From the NCBI GenBank assembly GCA_017997825.1, contig JAGOEH010000019.1:1-27762 (forward strand): a DNA stretch of 27,762 nt, given 5' to 3'. Below are positions 1 to 7,720 of this stretch, piece by piece (the first letter of the stretch is position 1; the number at the start of each line of letters is the position of its first letter). Made by a program: the position numbers and the translations under genes. The notes beneath the pieces are model-generated. The model worked only from the letters and a program-made list of their open reading frames with translations. It made no database searches and was not told the origin of the DNA. The stretch is from Candidatus Delongbacteria bacterium (GTDB taxonomy: Bacteria; JAGOEH01).

Positions 1-1133
1 CCATCAAACATGATCCTCTGGCCCATTTTTTAAATCCGGTGATCGGTCCGGAACCGGTGACCGGGTCAACCCGTATGAAGGGGGGTAGTGCGACCAAAAT
101 CATTCTGGAGATGCTGATCAGCCTGGCGATCCTGAAAACCTGGTCGATCCTGAAGAATGAACCGGATATGCAGCATCAGCCCCCTTGGAATTTTCAAGAC
201 CTGTTTTATCTGTTTCTGAATGACTATGAGTCAGCCAAAAACTGGGTTTACCAGCGCCAGCGCCATCTGGCCCCAATCCTGGACACCGCCGGCCGATGCC
301 TGAACCATAAAGGCCATATCTATTATCTGGGCGAGGGAGTAGCCGGTCAGTTGGGTATTGTGGATGCCTCCGAATGCCCTCCTACCTTTGGGGCTGATTT
401 TAACGATATCCGCGGTTTTATTGAAGGAGGCTGGGAACGGTTTTCTCCAACCAGCCGCGATTTATCGGATGTCAGCCACCTGTATCGAATCGGTTTTGAC
501 TATTTCAAACGGGAGCTTCTACCGACTCTCAATTCGAATGATATGTTGGTTTTCACCGGCAGCCGGGATTTTTATCAACGTCAGCAGAACTTCATCGCTG
601 ACGTTCTTCTCAAACAGGTCAATCCGGTTTATATCCGGCTGAAGGATATCGATGATGATGGCCCCTTGGGGATTGTCGAACCCCATCTGACCCTGCAAGC
701 CAAATTGACCGACCGGCAGTTCCCCCTTTCTCTCTTTCTTTCGGTCAAGCTGATCTATAACGCCATCACGACGGCGGCCCATATTTTCAAGGGCAAGGTA
801 TACCGCAACCGGATGGTGGATTTGAGGATCAGCAATAACAAACTCTATTATCGCAGTATCACGATTCTTAGGGAGTTACTGGGTATCCAGGATCATGACG
901 CTGAGATCAATATCCTGCGGGCGATCTATCAGACCGACCAGGTCACGGATGACATTCTTTCCGCTCCCATTTCACAGCATGTGTCGATCTCCATTCAGCA
1001 GGAACGGATCATTCCCCTGGCCCTGGTCCTCTCTTCCGGTGATTATTCGTACCAGGCCGCCGTTGAACACCTCAGTCATCAGCCGATTATCCGGAGCATC
1101 ATCGGCCAGTATCATCAAGGAGCCAATCGATGA
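1..1133 (+). CDS. Tandem SIS-domain protein, MurQ/GCKR type (5' partial)
   Basis: The gene enters from the left edge; the reading frame is open from position 3, so the true start lies outside the window. The visible 376 residues begin in the tail of one SIS domain (motif GPEPVTGSTRMKGG, the sugar-phosphate loop of the N-acetylmuramate 6-phosphate etherase/glucokinase regulator family). A second SIS domain follows, with GEGVAGQLGIVDASECPPTFG, the MurQ signature containing its first catalytic Glu. The region where MurQ carries its second catalytic Glu (EGAED-type) is not recognisable, so etherase activity is doubtful. Two SIS domains in one chain resemble GCKR rather than single-domain MurQ. 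The stop overlaps the next start as ATGA, and the neighbour is an amidase-like protein, so a role in sensing or processing muropeptide sugars is inferred. Confidence 0.8.
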   Translation, partial: IKHDPLAHFLNPVIGPEPVTGSTRMKGGSATKIILEMLISLAILKTWSILKNEPDMQHQPPWNFQDLFYLFLNDYESAKNWVYQRQRHLAPILDTAGRCLNHKGHIYYLGEGVAGQLGIVDASECPPTFGADFNDIRGFIEGGWERFSPTSRDLSDVSHLYRIGFDYFKRELLPTLNSNDMLVFTGSRDFYQRQQNFIADVLLKQVNPVYIRLKDIDDDGPLGIVEPHLTLQAKLTDRQFPLSLFLSVKLIYNAITTAAHIFKGKVYRNRMVDLRISNNKLYYRSITILRELLGIQDHDAEINILRAIYQTDQVTDDILSAPISQHVSISIQQERIIPLALVLSSGDYSYQAAVEHLSHQPIIRSIIGQYHQGANR

Positions 1134-2242
1134 AACTATTTAGTTTGTTGCTTATTGTTGTGTTGCTTCAGTGTTCTCTTTTCGTCAAGGAAACCCGCCG
1201 GGTGGTGTTGACGTCGCAGGAAAAGGAACTGGCCGGGCAATTGATGCTCAATCCGGATTATCTGGCCGAACTCCAGGCTAAACCCTTGTATCGCTTTTCT
1301 CCTAATGATCTGGATGCCTATCTCCGCTTTATCCATCTCTATAAACCTGATCTGCGGGACCGGATCCAGTATCTGGCCCGTAAGAATCTGACTCAGCCTT
1401 ATGAGATCTATCTTTTGGGTGAATTCCCCTTCGAAATCTATGATCTGCAGCCGATCTTTTGTCAGGATCGCAGCGATTGCGTCGTTTTTTCCGAGCATAC
1501 CTATGCCATGGCTTTGGCCCGTAATTGGCAGGAGTTCATGGTGATCCTGCAGAATATCCGCTATCAAGACGGCCGGATCGGAATGCTGACCCGCAACCAT
1601 TATACCGAGCTGGACTGGGACCGCAACAATTCGTGGCTGGTTACCGACATTACCGAAGAGATCGGCGGCGAGTATATGCAGGCGGATACGGTGGTGATCG
1701 ATAAACGGAACTTTTTTAAACGGATGGGGATCGGCCAGGATCTGAGTCCTGATACCCTGGTATTAAGCTATATTCCGGCTGAGCATCTGACTAAGGTATC
1801 CAGCCGGCTGCAGCCCGGCGATTTCATCAACATCGTCAGAGGTCCGGAACCCGGCCAACCCGGGTCCAAGTATGTCGGCCATGTCGGTCTGATCACCCGG
1901 GATTCTTCCGGTCAGCTCAACATGCTCCACTCCACTATGCCGGCCGTCATCGAGCAACCCCTCCACAGCGTTTACTTTCCGTATGACCAATTCAATCATA
2001 ACCGTCATCAGACCAACCTCCGGACGGCCGAAGAAAACCGGAAAATCATAGCCCATAATCAATCGATCCGGCAGAAATACGGGGATTCCAGACCGGAAAA
2101 ATTCAAAAAAACCAAGGCCCTGCTGCCTTTTTTCTACGGATTCAAATTTCTGCGGCTCAATCCTGATCCGATTCAGGAACTGAAAAAGCGCAGCTCCTCT
2201 CCTGATTCCCTCTATATCCGCTACGGCGTTCCGATGCCCTGA
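1130..2242 (+). CDS. DUF1460 / N-acetylmuramoyl-L-alanine amidase-like lipoprotein
   Basis: A 370-residue protein with a short hydrophobic leader ending in LLQC at residues 12-15, lipobox-like although Gln before the Cys is atypical. The body matches the DUF1460 family, which has an NlpC/P60-type cysteine peptidase fold. A DCVVF motif carries the likely nucleophile Cys117. RNHYTELDWDRNN is a family signature, and HVGLI (His251) and the LHST segment (His267) are candidate histidines of the active site. DUF1460 proteins are linked to amidase cleavage of peptidoglycan fragments, which fits the overlapping MurQ/GCKR-like gene upstream (ATGA overlap at 1130-1133). Export to the periplasmic face of a membrane is inferred from the leader. 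Confidence 0.8.
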   Translation: MKLFSLLLIVVLLQCSLFVKETRRVVLTSQEKELAGQLMLNPDYLAELQAKPLYRFSPNDLDAYLRFIHLYKPDLRDRIQYLARKNLTQPYEIYLLGEFPFEIYDLQPIFCQDRSDCVVFSEHTYAMALARNWQEFMVILQNIRYQDGRIGMLTRNHYTELDWDRNNSWLVTDITEEIGGEYMQADTVVIDKRNFFKRMGIGQDLSPDTLVLSYIPAEHLTKVSSRLQPGDFINIVRGPEPGQPGSKYVGHVGLITRDSSGQLNMLHSTMPAVIEQPLHSVYFPYDQFNHNRHQTNLRTAEENRKIIAHNQSIRQKYGDSRPEKFKKTKALLPFFYGFKFLRLNPDPIQELKKRSSSPDSLYIRYGVPMP

Positions 2243-2254
2243 TCAGGATGATGC

Positions 2255-3211
2255 ATGAATGGTATAAAAAATAAAAAAGGTCTGCTTCTCAAGCTGATTG
2301 TTACAGCCCTGCTGGTTTATGTTTTCAGCCGCCTGTTCGATTGGGGCTATATCCTGCATATCACGGAAAAAATCAGCCTTTACGAGACCTTGGTCGCTAT
2401 GCTGCTCTGGATCATGACCCTGTTTATTGCCACCTACCGCTGGCATATTCTGGCCAATCCGATCTATCCGAAAGCCGGGTTCTGGTTTCTGTTCAAACTC
2501 TATTTCATCGGTTTTTTCTTCAATACCTTTTTGCCGTCCAGTATCGGAGGGGATTTCTATCGGGTCTACCGGCTGAATAAACGGGTCTCCTCCAAAAGTC
2601 AGTCCATCGCACTGGTTTTTGTGGAACGGGTGATCGGTTTTTTCGCTATCGCTTTTATGGCATCCGTCTCCCTCTTCTTCACCAATATCGAAAAACTGGA
2701 TTCCATCTATCATCACCTGGCCTTCGGCTCCCTGTTCTGTTTTCTGATCTTTTTTATTTTTTGTTTCAATGATAAAATGATCTGGGTGATCTCCAATCTC
2801 CTGAAAAAAATCTCCTTCATGAAAATGGGGGAACGGATCAACCAGTTCTACGAAAAAATTCAGCTTTATCGGGAATACAAGTTTCATTTGCTGATGTCGT
2901 TTCTGGTTTCGATCGTTTATCAATTGGTGGTGATTTTTATTTTTTATTTTATTTGTTTGGCTATGGAAACCCGGGTCGAGTATACCCACCTGGTGATTTT
3001 TGTTTCGTTGGGGAGTATTGTGAGCTTGATCCCCTTCAGTCTGGGGGGGCTGGGATACCGGGAATTCAGTTATGCTTTGATGTTCCGGGCCATCGGCTTG
3101 CCGGCCGAAAACGGCGTGGCCCTTTCTTTAATCGTGACGGTGTTGACCTCCCTGGTCAATTCCATGGGAGGAATTCTTTATATTACGGAAAAAAATTCCA
3201 AAAAAAGTTGA
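2255..3211 (+). CDS. Flippase-like integral membrane protein (LPG synthase TM / UPF0104 family)
   Basis: A 318-residue polytopic membrane protein with about eight hydrophobic segments. Family signatures are clear: NTFLPSSIGGDFYRVYRL near residues 90-107, ERVIGFF around 126, and PFSLGGLGYRE in the C-terminal third. These define the lysylphosphatidylglycerol synthetase transmembrane-domain family (PF03706, also called UPF0104), whose members often act in lipid or glycolipid transfer and flipping. The soluble aminoacyl-transferase domain of full MprF is absent, so aminoacyl-lipid synthesis is not implied. The start is preceded by an AGGA motif at 2245-2248. It lies 12 bases after the amidase-like gene and is probably cotranscribed with it. 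The substrate is unknown. Confidence 0.8.
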   Translation: MNGIKNKKGLLLKLIVTALLVYVFSRLFDWGYILHITEKISLYETLVAMLLWIMTLFIATYRWHILANPIYPKAGFWFLFKLYFIGFFFNTFLPSSIGGDFYRVYRLNKRVSSKSQSIALVFVERVIGFFAIAFMASVSLFFTNIEKLDSIYHHLAFGSLFCFLIFFIFCFNDKMIWVISNLLKKISFMKMGERINQFYEKIQLYREYKFHLLMSFLVSIVYQLVVIFIFYFICLAMETRVEYTHLVIFVSLGSIVSLIPFSLGGLGYREFSYALMFRAIGLPAENGVALSLIVTVLTSLVNSMGGILYITEKNSKKS

Positions 3212-3235
3212 CCGGACAAATTTATGTTGTATATT
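3208..3235 (+). promoter_or_regulatory. Candidate sigma70-type promoter for the cheZ/redox operon
   Basis: TTGACC at 3208-3213 and TATATT at 3230-3235 are separated by 16 bases. The pair lies just after the stop of the flippase-like gene and ends 22 bases before the cheZ start, leaving room for the AAGGAGG ribosome site at 3244-3250. This is a good but not perfect match. It would make cheZ the first gene of its own transcript. Confidence 0.5.
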
Positions 3236-3257
3236 AGAAGCATTAAGGAGGCTGTGT

Positions 3258-4082
3258 ATGTCCGATGAATCGCGAAATGTGCTGAGTGTCCAGACCAAAG
3301 ATGAACTGGTTAACCGATTACGGACTACGATTGACCAATTGACGGATTTTATCAGAATATCGGAAGATGTTTGCCGGACACACGAGATGTCCCCTCAGAT
3401 GCAGGAATTCCTTGATCTGCTGAACCAGTTGAAGGATGTGCCGGCCAAGCTGGGGCAGGCTCCGGTCATCATCCAGGAAACGGTGGATTTTGTGGAGTGC
3501 ATTATCGGCGAGGTTCATGATATCCGGATGCAGTTGGAGCATAGCTTTTCACATGAGAGCGTATTGAAAAGCGCGGTTGATGTTCTGGACCAGATTCCGG
3601 ATTCCACCATGAAGGCTACCGACCAGATTCTGAACACCATCGACAGCATAACAGCCCGTGAATCGGAAGCCTCCGAGCTGTTCAACCGCATCATGGGCAA
3701 CCCGGACGGCATCAACGAGGAATCGATGACTCTGTTGGCCCGCATCCGGGAATTGTTCACCGAGAATCAGAATGATCATTTTACTATTATGGACGCCCTC
3801 CAGTTCCAGGATATTACCACCCAGCAAATCCAGCATGTCAACCATCTGCTGGAAACGACCGAACTGAAGCTGAGTGAGCTGGCGCTGAAACTGAAGGGGC
3901 TCGATGACGAGGATATCCAGAATATTCTGGAATTCAACGGTAAAAAGAAACGGGTTTATGATCCCAAAGCCGAGTACAAAGCCCGAGTGGAAGAACAGAG
4001 TTTTGCCGATTCATTGTATGATAATAAGAACCAGCTTTCTCAGGATGACATTGAATCCTTAATTTCCAATTTTGGGAAGTAA
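3258..4082 (+). CDS. cheZ: Chemotaxis protein phosphatase CheZ
   Basis: A 274-residue, strongly helical protein. The segment FQDITTQQIQHV at residues 183-194 matches the CheZ catalytic motif, with Asp185 and Gln189 in the positions of E. coli Asp143 and Gln147, which drive dephosphorylation of CheY-P. The flanking sequence is compatible with the long helical hairpin of CheZ. The last 15 residues contain LSQDDIESLISNFG, the expected CheY-binding tail, here very like the N-terminal CheY-binding peptide of FliM. The length is slightly above E. coli CheZ (214 aa), with extra N-terminal helices. A strong AAGGAGG ribosome site precedes the start. No other che gene is adjacent; the next gene begins one base after the stop and belongs to a redox cluster. 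Confidence 0.85.
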   Translation: MSDESRNVLSVQTKDELVNRLRTTIDQLTDFIRISEDVCRTHEMSPQMQEFLDLLNQLKDVPAKLGQAPVIIQETVDFVECIIGEVHDIRMQLEHSFSHESVLKSAVDVLDQIPDSTMKATDQILNTIDSITARESEASELFNRIMGNPDGINEESMTLLARIRELFTENQNDHFTIMDALQFQDITTQQIQHVNHLLETTELKLSELALKLKGLDDEDIQNILEFNGKKKRVYDPKAEYKARVEEQSFADSLYDNKNQLSQDDIESLISNFGK

Positions 4083-4083
4083 G

Positions 4084-4443
4084 ATGCAGTTAGAATCTCT
4101 GATCAGGATTATCGAGGGAAATCATCTCAATCATAATGTGCCGATCGGGAATATTGAAATCCCCTATGTCGGAGCCGCTGATCTGATGAGCGATATCCTG
4201 GCGCTGACCAGTAAACCGATGATGTTGCTCACCGGGTTGACTGCCATCCAGACCATCCGCACCGCTGAAATGTCCGGCAATATTCTGGCCATTACTTTTG
4301 TGAGAGGCAAGATTCCCGATGAGAATTGTCTAAAACTGGCAAGCGAGATCCTGCTTCCGATCATAACCACCCGACTGACCATGTTTCAGGCGTGCGGGGT
4401 ACTGTATGCTCATCATCTCAAACCGATTCCGCTAAATCTATGA
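4084..4443 (+). CDS. DRTGG-domain protein, divergent copy
   Basis: A protein of 119 residues from ATG 4084; a TTG at 4072 would add four residues but overlaps cheZ. Its pattern (VGAADLMSDILAL, then alternating hydrophobic strands ending in a helix) parallels the DRTGG-domain protein encoded at 6097-6432, to which it looks distantly related. DRTGG domains are regulatory folds also seen next to CBS domains and in phosphotransacetylase-like proteins; the ligand of the stand-alone forms is unknown. The gene starts one base after cheZ and overlaps the following ATPase gene as ATGA at 4440-4443, so tight translational coupling is expected. Small stand-alone DRTGG proteins are typical of [FeFe]-hydrogenase accessory clusters. 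Confidence 0.7.
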   Translation: MQLESLIRIIEGNHLNHNVPIGNIEIPYVGAADLMSDILALTSKPMMLLTGLTAIQTIRTAEMSGNILAITFVRGKIPDENCLKLASEILLPIITTRLTMFQACGVLYAHHLKPIPLNL

Positions 4444-4889
4444 TTAATCCGTCTCCGGATGGAACCATCAGAGTAAAATTCATGATCCCCAAGGATTTTT
4501 CATCGGCCGGGAGTGCCTCCTCGGGACTGAAAAAACTCCTCAAATCGATCGGTGTTTCCCCGGATATCATCCGAAAGGCCTCCGTCGCCTCGTTCGAAGC
4601 GGAAGTCAATGTGATTGCCCATGCCAATGGGGGAGAAATGGATATCATGATTACCCCCCAGCGTCTGATTGTGATGTTCAAAGATAATGGCCCCGGAATC
4701 CCGGATATTGACCAGGCGATGAAACCCGGATTCTCGACGGCCTCCGACGAGGTCCGAAATATGGGATTCGGAGCCGGAATGGGTTTACCCAATATCAAAA
4801 ACAATACCGATGACCTGTCGATCTCAACCGAATTGGGGGTTGGGACCATCGTTACCTTCGCCATCCTCTTGAATGGAGCGGCTTCATGA
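4440..4889 (+). CDS. Anti-sigma-factor-like GHKL ATPase
   Basis: A 149-residue protein made almost entirely of a HATPase_c_2 fold, as in SpoIIAB/RsbW-type serine kinases. Visible boxes are the N-box EAEVNVIAHANGG (Glu54, Asn57, His61), the G1 box DNGPGIPD from residue 82, and a glycine-rich ATP-lid GFGAGMGLPNIK at 109-120. The ATG at 4440 overlaps the DRTGG stop; longer frames upstream lie inside that gene and carry no domain sequence. The protein has no phosphoacceptor histidine domain, so it is an ATP-binding kinase or switch protein rather than a classical sensor kinase. The next gene overlaps by ATGA at 4886-4889. The partner protein is not visible in the window. Confidence 0.82.
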   Translation: MINPSPDGTIRVKFMIPKDFSSAGSASSGLKKLLKSIGVSPDIIRKASVASFEAEVNVIAHANGGEMDIMITPQRLIVMFKDNGPGIPDIDQAMKPGFSTASDEVRNMGFGAGMGLPNIKNNTDDLSISTELGVGTIVTFAILLNGAAS

Positions 4890-6100
4890 GAATGCACAGT
4901 ATTCATTTGCTGGTTGAAAAATGCTTGGGATGCACTCATTGCCTCAAGGTCTGTCCGGTTGATGCGATCCGGGTCAGGGATCAGAAAGCCCGGATCAATG
5001 AACGGCTCTGTATCGACTGCGGTGAATGTGTCCGCATCTGCCCTTATCAGGCTCATCAGATCGTGGTCGATGATTTCAACATGATCTATGATTCCCCCTA
5101 TCGGATCCTGATCGTGCCTCCCAGTTTTTGGGGACAGTTTCCCGATTATTCGGTGGAAATCCTGCTGGCTGCTCTCCAACAGATTGGGTTTATGGCGGTA
5201 GTGAGCGAATCGGTCGGATATCACTTGTTCTTGGAACAGATCCATCAATTTCTGGTCGAAAACCAAAACACCCATCGCTCGTTTATTATTCCGGACTGCC
5301 CGGCGGTGGTCCGGCTGATATTTTCCCGTTTTCCCAGCCTGATTCCCAATATTATTCCCATAAAAAACAGCCTGGAAATCACCTCCTGTTTCGCCGACTA
5401 TTATTTCCGTAATACCCTGGCCATTCGGGATTTTTCCATCTACTGCCTGAGCACCTGTTCGGCCAAAGTCACGGCCATCAAAGCCCCCATCGGGGAAAAA
5501 AACAGCCTGATCAAGGGCGCCTTCTCCATCCGTGATTTTTACAACCGGATCAATTCCATCGAGAAAAAGCATCTGGCATTATCCGACGATTTTGTCTTCC
5601 TCTATAACAATCCTAAAACCCTTCCGATTCTGCCGGATTTCAATCTGCTGAATATCAACGGGTGCCCCTATGTATCGGATATCTTCGATAAGCTGGAGAA
5701 TAACCAGAGTTACAATCTGGATGTCATCAATCCCTATTACTGTGAGCATGGATGCGAAAACGGTATTCTGCAGGTTCAAAACCCGTTTCTGGCCGAAATT
5801 TTTCTCAAACGGAAAGTATTACCCGGCCATCCCCTGGATATCGATCTTTCTGAGGTCCCGTTCAACCTTTATCTCAGTGAGAATCTGAACCGGATTAGTT
5901 TTATGGATGACTCACAGGGCCTCCTGATCAAACTGCAGAATCTTCAGAAAATCGAACAATTATATAGTACGTTGCCTCATCTTGACTGTGGAGGATGTGG
6001 ATCGCCCAGTTGTTATACCTTTGCGGAGGATGTGATCCGCGATCATTTGGATATTAACCGCTGTGTCTTCAGAAAAAATGAGGGGGGAGATCAAGCATGA
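4886..6100 (+). CDS. HydA-like iron-sulfur protein ([FeFe]-hydrogenase large-subunit C-terminal family), lacking an output domain
   Basis: A 404-residue cytoplasmic protein. Residues 13-23 and 42-52 form a two-[4Fe-4S] ferredoxin domain (CxxCxxCxxxCP twice). The middle region is a divergent HydA-like domain: PDCPAV (Cys138), STCSAK (Cys191) and YYCEHGCENG (Cys286, Cys290) occupy the places of the H-cluster motifs TSCCP, MPCTAKK and MxCxGGC. The residue before Cys138 is Asp, where catalytic enzymes have the proton-shuttle Cys. Residues 368-393 (CGGCGSPSC plus Cys393) form a third four-Cys cluster of the PF04060 type. Sensory HydS proteins have the same order but end in a PAS domain; this one stops after the last cluster. 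A redox-sensing role is inferred; catalysis is unlikely but not excluded. Confidence 0.78.
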   Translation: MRMHSIHLLVEKCLGCTHCLKVCPVDAIRVRDQKARINERLCIDCGECVRICPYQAHQIVVDDFNMIYDSPYRILIVPPSFWGQFPDYSVEILLAALQQIGFMAVVSESVGYHLFLEQIHQFLVENQNTHRSFIIPDCPAVVRLIFSRFPSLIPNIIPIKNSLEITSCFADYYFRNTLAIRDFSIYCLSTCSAKVTAIKAPIGEKNSLIKGAFSIRDFYNRINSIEKKHLALSDDFVFLYNNPKTLPILPDFNLLNINGCPYVSDIFDKLENNQSYNLDVINPYYCEHGCENGILQVQNPFLAEIFLKRKVLPGHPLDIDLSEVPFNLYLSENLNRISFMDDSQGLLIKLQNLQKIEQLYSTLPHLDCGGCGSPSCYTFAEDVIRDHLDINRCVFRKNEGGDQA

Positions 6101-6432
6101 CCGTCAATCATATCCTGACGATGACGCCGTTCCGATTGGTAGCCGGACAAGAAGGCGGTGAGAATGAGATCAGCGGGGTGTATATTTCCGATCTGCTGAG
6201 TGACGTAATGGGGAAGACCCAACCCGGTCAGTTATGGCTTACCATTCAGGGCCATTCCAATATTGTAGCGGTAGCGGCCTTGAAGGAACTGGCCGCTATC
6301 CTGATCACCGGTAATAATCCGGCGGATCCGCTGACACTGGAAAAAGCCGAACAGGAAAAGATTCCGATTTTGGTGACCGACATGACCAGCTATCAGGCCG
6401 CCTGCTGTCTATGCCGTCTTAATCTTCAATGA
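6097..6432 (+). CDS. DRTGG-domain protein, canonical copy
   Basis: A 111-residue protein consisting of one DRTGG domain. The run GVYISDLLSDVMGKTQPGQL, followed by WLTIQGHSNIVAVAALKEL and then ILITGNNP, is the family pattern seen in stand-alone members next to [FeFe]-hydrogenase genes. It overlaps the HydA-like gene as ATGA at 6097-6100 and the PHP gene as ATGA at 6429-6432, so it is translated with both. Two cysteines near the C-terminus (AACCLC) have no obvious partner motif. The small-molecule ligand of this domain is not established. This copy is much closer to the family pattern than the divergent paralogue encoded at 4084-4443. Confidence 0.8.
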   Translation: MTVNHILTMTPFRLVAGQEGGENEISGVYISDLLSDVMGKTQPGQLWLTIQGHSNIVAVAALKELAAILITGNNPADPLTLEKAEQEKIPILVTDMTSYQAACCLCRLNLQ

Positions 6433-7151
6433 ACCACGCCTTTAGTTGTGACCTTCATCTTCACACGGTTTTATCGCCATGTGCCGATCTGTCGATGTCG
6501 CCGCTTTTGATGCTGCCCCTTCTGCTGAAGTATTCCATTTCCATAATCGCGATTACCGATCACAATTCGGTTCTTAACTATCCGGCCTTTCAGGATTTTC
6601 CTAACCACGGGATCCAGGTTATTCCCGGTATGGAGCTCACCACCCGTGAAGAACTCCATCTATTGGCACTTTTCCCCGATTATTCCTCCGCGATGGATTT
6701 CCAATCGGAAGTGGATTCCAGGCGACTCCCGATGCCCAATGAGCCTGAGTTGTTCGGCCATCAGTATATCATCAATTCCCGGGAGGAGATTTTAGGCGAA
6801 GAATCCGTCATGCTCTCCCAGGCGATTCCTATTTCGCTGGAAGACGCGGTGGATGCCATTCATCAGGTCAATGGTCTGGCTATTCCGGCTCATATTGACC
6901 GCCCCCGTTTCAGTATCATTTCCCAGTTGGGATTTATTCCCCCTTCATTGGCAATCGACGGGATTGAAGTAACTCGTGTGCAGGCGGCGGATCCCTATTG
7001 GAATCGTTATCCGGTGATCTTATCCTCCGATGCTCATGCCCTGAGTATGCTGCACCCCAGCCCCTGCCGTCTGGAAGCCCCCCGAGCCTCGTTTGAAGAC
7101 TTACGGTTGGGATTGGCCGGCCAGGAAGGAAGGAGAATTATGATCGTATGA
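6429..7151 (+). CDS. PHP-domain metal-dependent phosphoesterase
   Basis: A 240-residue PHP-family protein. Metal-ligand motifs are intact: DLHLHT at residues 8-13, TDHNS at 43-47 (Asp44, His45), Glu69 in GMELTT, His77, the later PAHIDRPRFS, and SSDAHAL near residue 205. These fit a trinuclear phosphoesterase site as in YciV-type or histidinol-phosphatase-like PHP enzymes. The substrate cannot be read from sequence; RNA, nucleotides or small phosphates are all possible. It overlaps both neighbours (ATGA at 6429, and ATG 7148 inside its last codons). This PHP subtype is a regular member of hydrogenase accessory clusters, where its function remains unproven. Confidence 0.85.
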   Translation: MNHAFSCDLHLHTVLSPCADLSMSPLLMLPLLLKYSISIIAITDHNSVLNYPAFQDFPNHGIQVIPGMELTTREELHLLALFPDYSSAMDFQSEVDSRRLPMPNEPELFGHQYIINSREEILGEESVMLSQAIPISLEDAVDAIHQVNGLAIPAHIDRPRFSIISQLGFIPPSLAIDGIEVTRVQAADPYWNRYPVILSSDAHALSMLHPSPCRLEAPRASFEDLRLGLAGQEGRRIMIV

Positions 7152-7720
7152 TGAAGGAAATCTCACTCCATATCCTGGATTTGCTCGAGAACTCCACCAA
7201 AGCCGGAGCTACCCGGGTGGAGATGATCATTCGGACCGATACCCGGCTGGATCGTCTCAGCATCGAGATTCGGGATAACGGACATGGTATCCCGGCTGAA
7301 AAACTCAACCATGTCTTTGATCCCTTCTATACCACCCGGACCACTCGCCGGATCGGACTGGGTCTGCCGCTGATCAAGCAGACTGTCGAAGCCTGCCGGG
7401 GAGAAATCCGGCTGCAATCCGTACTCGGCCAGGGCACATGCCTGAGCTTCTGGATGCAGAATTCACATCTGGACCGTCCCCCAATGGGGAATCTGGTGGA
7501 TACCATTATGAGTTTTATCAGTGGAAATAAAAATGTTGACTTTTTTTATGAACATTATTATAATGATCACAAGTTTTTATTCAATACCCTGGAACTTAAA
7601 GCACAATTAGATGATTTGGCTATGATGGACAATCCGGAGGTTTATAGTTTTATCCGGACTTATCTGATGGATAATCTGAAACAACTACCTGGAGGGAACG
7701 AAGATGAAGTCTTTAGCTGA
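7148..7720 (+). CDS. Stand-alone GHKL ATPase (histidine-kinase-type HATPase domain)
   Basis: A 190-residue protein with an HATPase_c domain in residues 1-104. It has an N-box at LLENSTKAGA (Glu14, Asn15), a G1 box DNGHGIP from residue 43, an F-box-like FDPFYTT and a G2 box RIGLGLPLIKQ around residue 68. No HisKA dimerisation domain and no sensor region are present. The C-terminal 85 residues are helical with no family I recognise. Start codons at 7148 and 7151 are both plausible, and a GGAAGGAG ribosome site lies at about 7128. The gene is the second GHKL ATPase in the cluster and overlaps the ferredoxin gene downstream by 17 bases. Confidence 0.8.
   Translation: MMKEISLHILDLLENSTKAGATRVEMIIRTDTRLDRLSIEIRDNGHGIPAEKLNHVFDPFYTTRTTRRIGLGLPLIKQTVEACRGEIRLQSVLGQGTCLSFWMQNSHLDRPPMGNLVDTIMSFISGNKNVDFFYEHYYNDHKFLFNTLELKAQLDDLAMMDNPEVYSFIRTYLMDNLKQLPGGNEDEVFS

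Noticed and set aside
2243-2989. Minus-strand open frame of about 250 codons opposite the flippase-like gene
   Set aside because: The composition (rich in Asp, Gln, His, Lys) is what the complement of a membrane-protein gene gives; no ribosome site or domain supports it.
4418-5572. Long minus-strand open frame opposite the GHKL ATPase and HydA-like genes
   Set aside because: Its translation has no family pattern, and it is antisense to two well-supported genes in a tightly overlapping operon.
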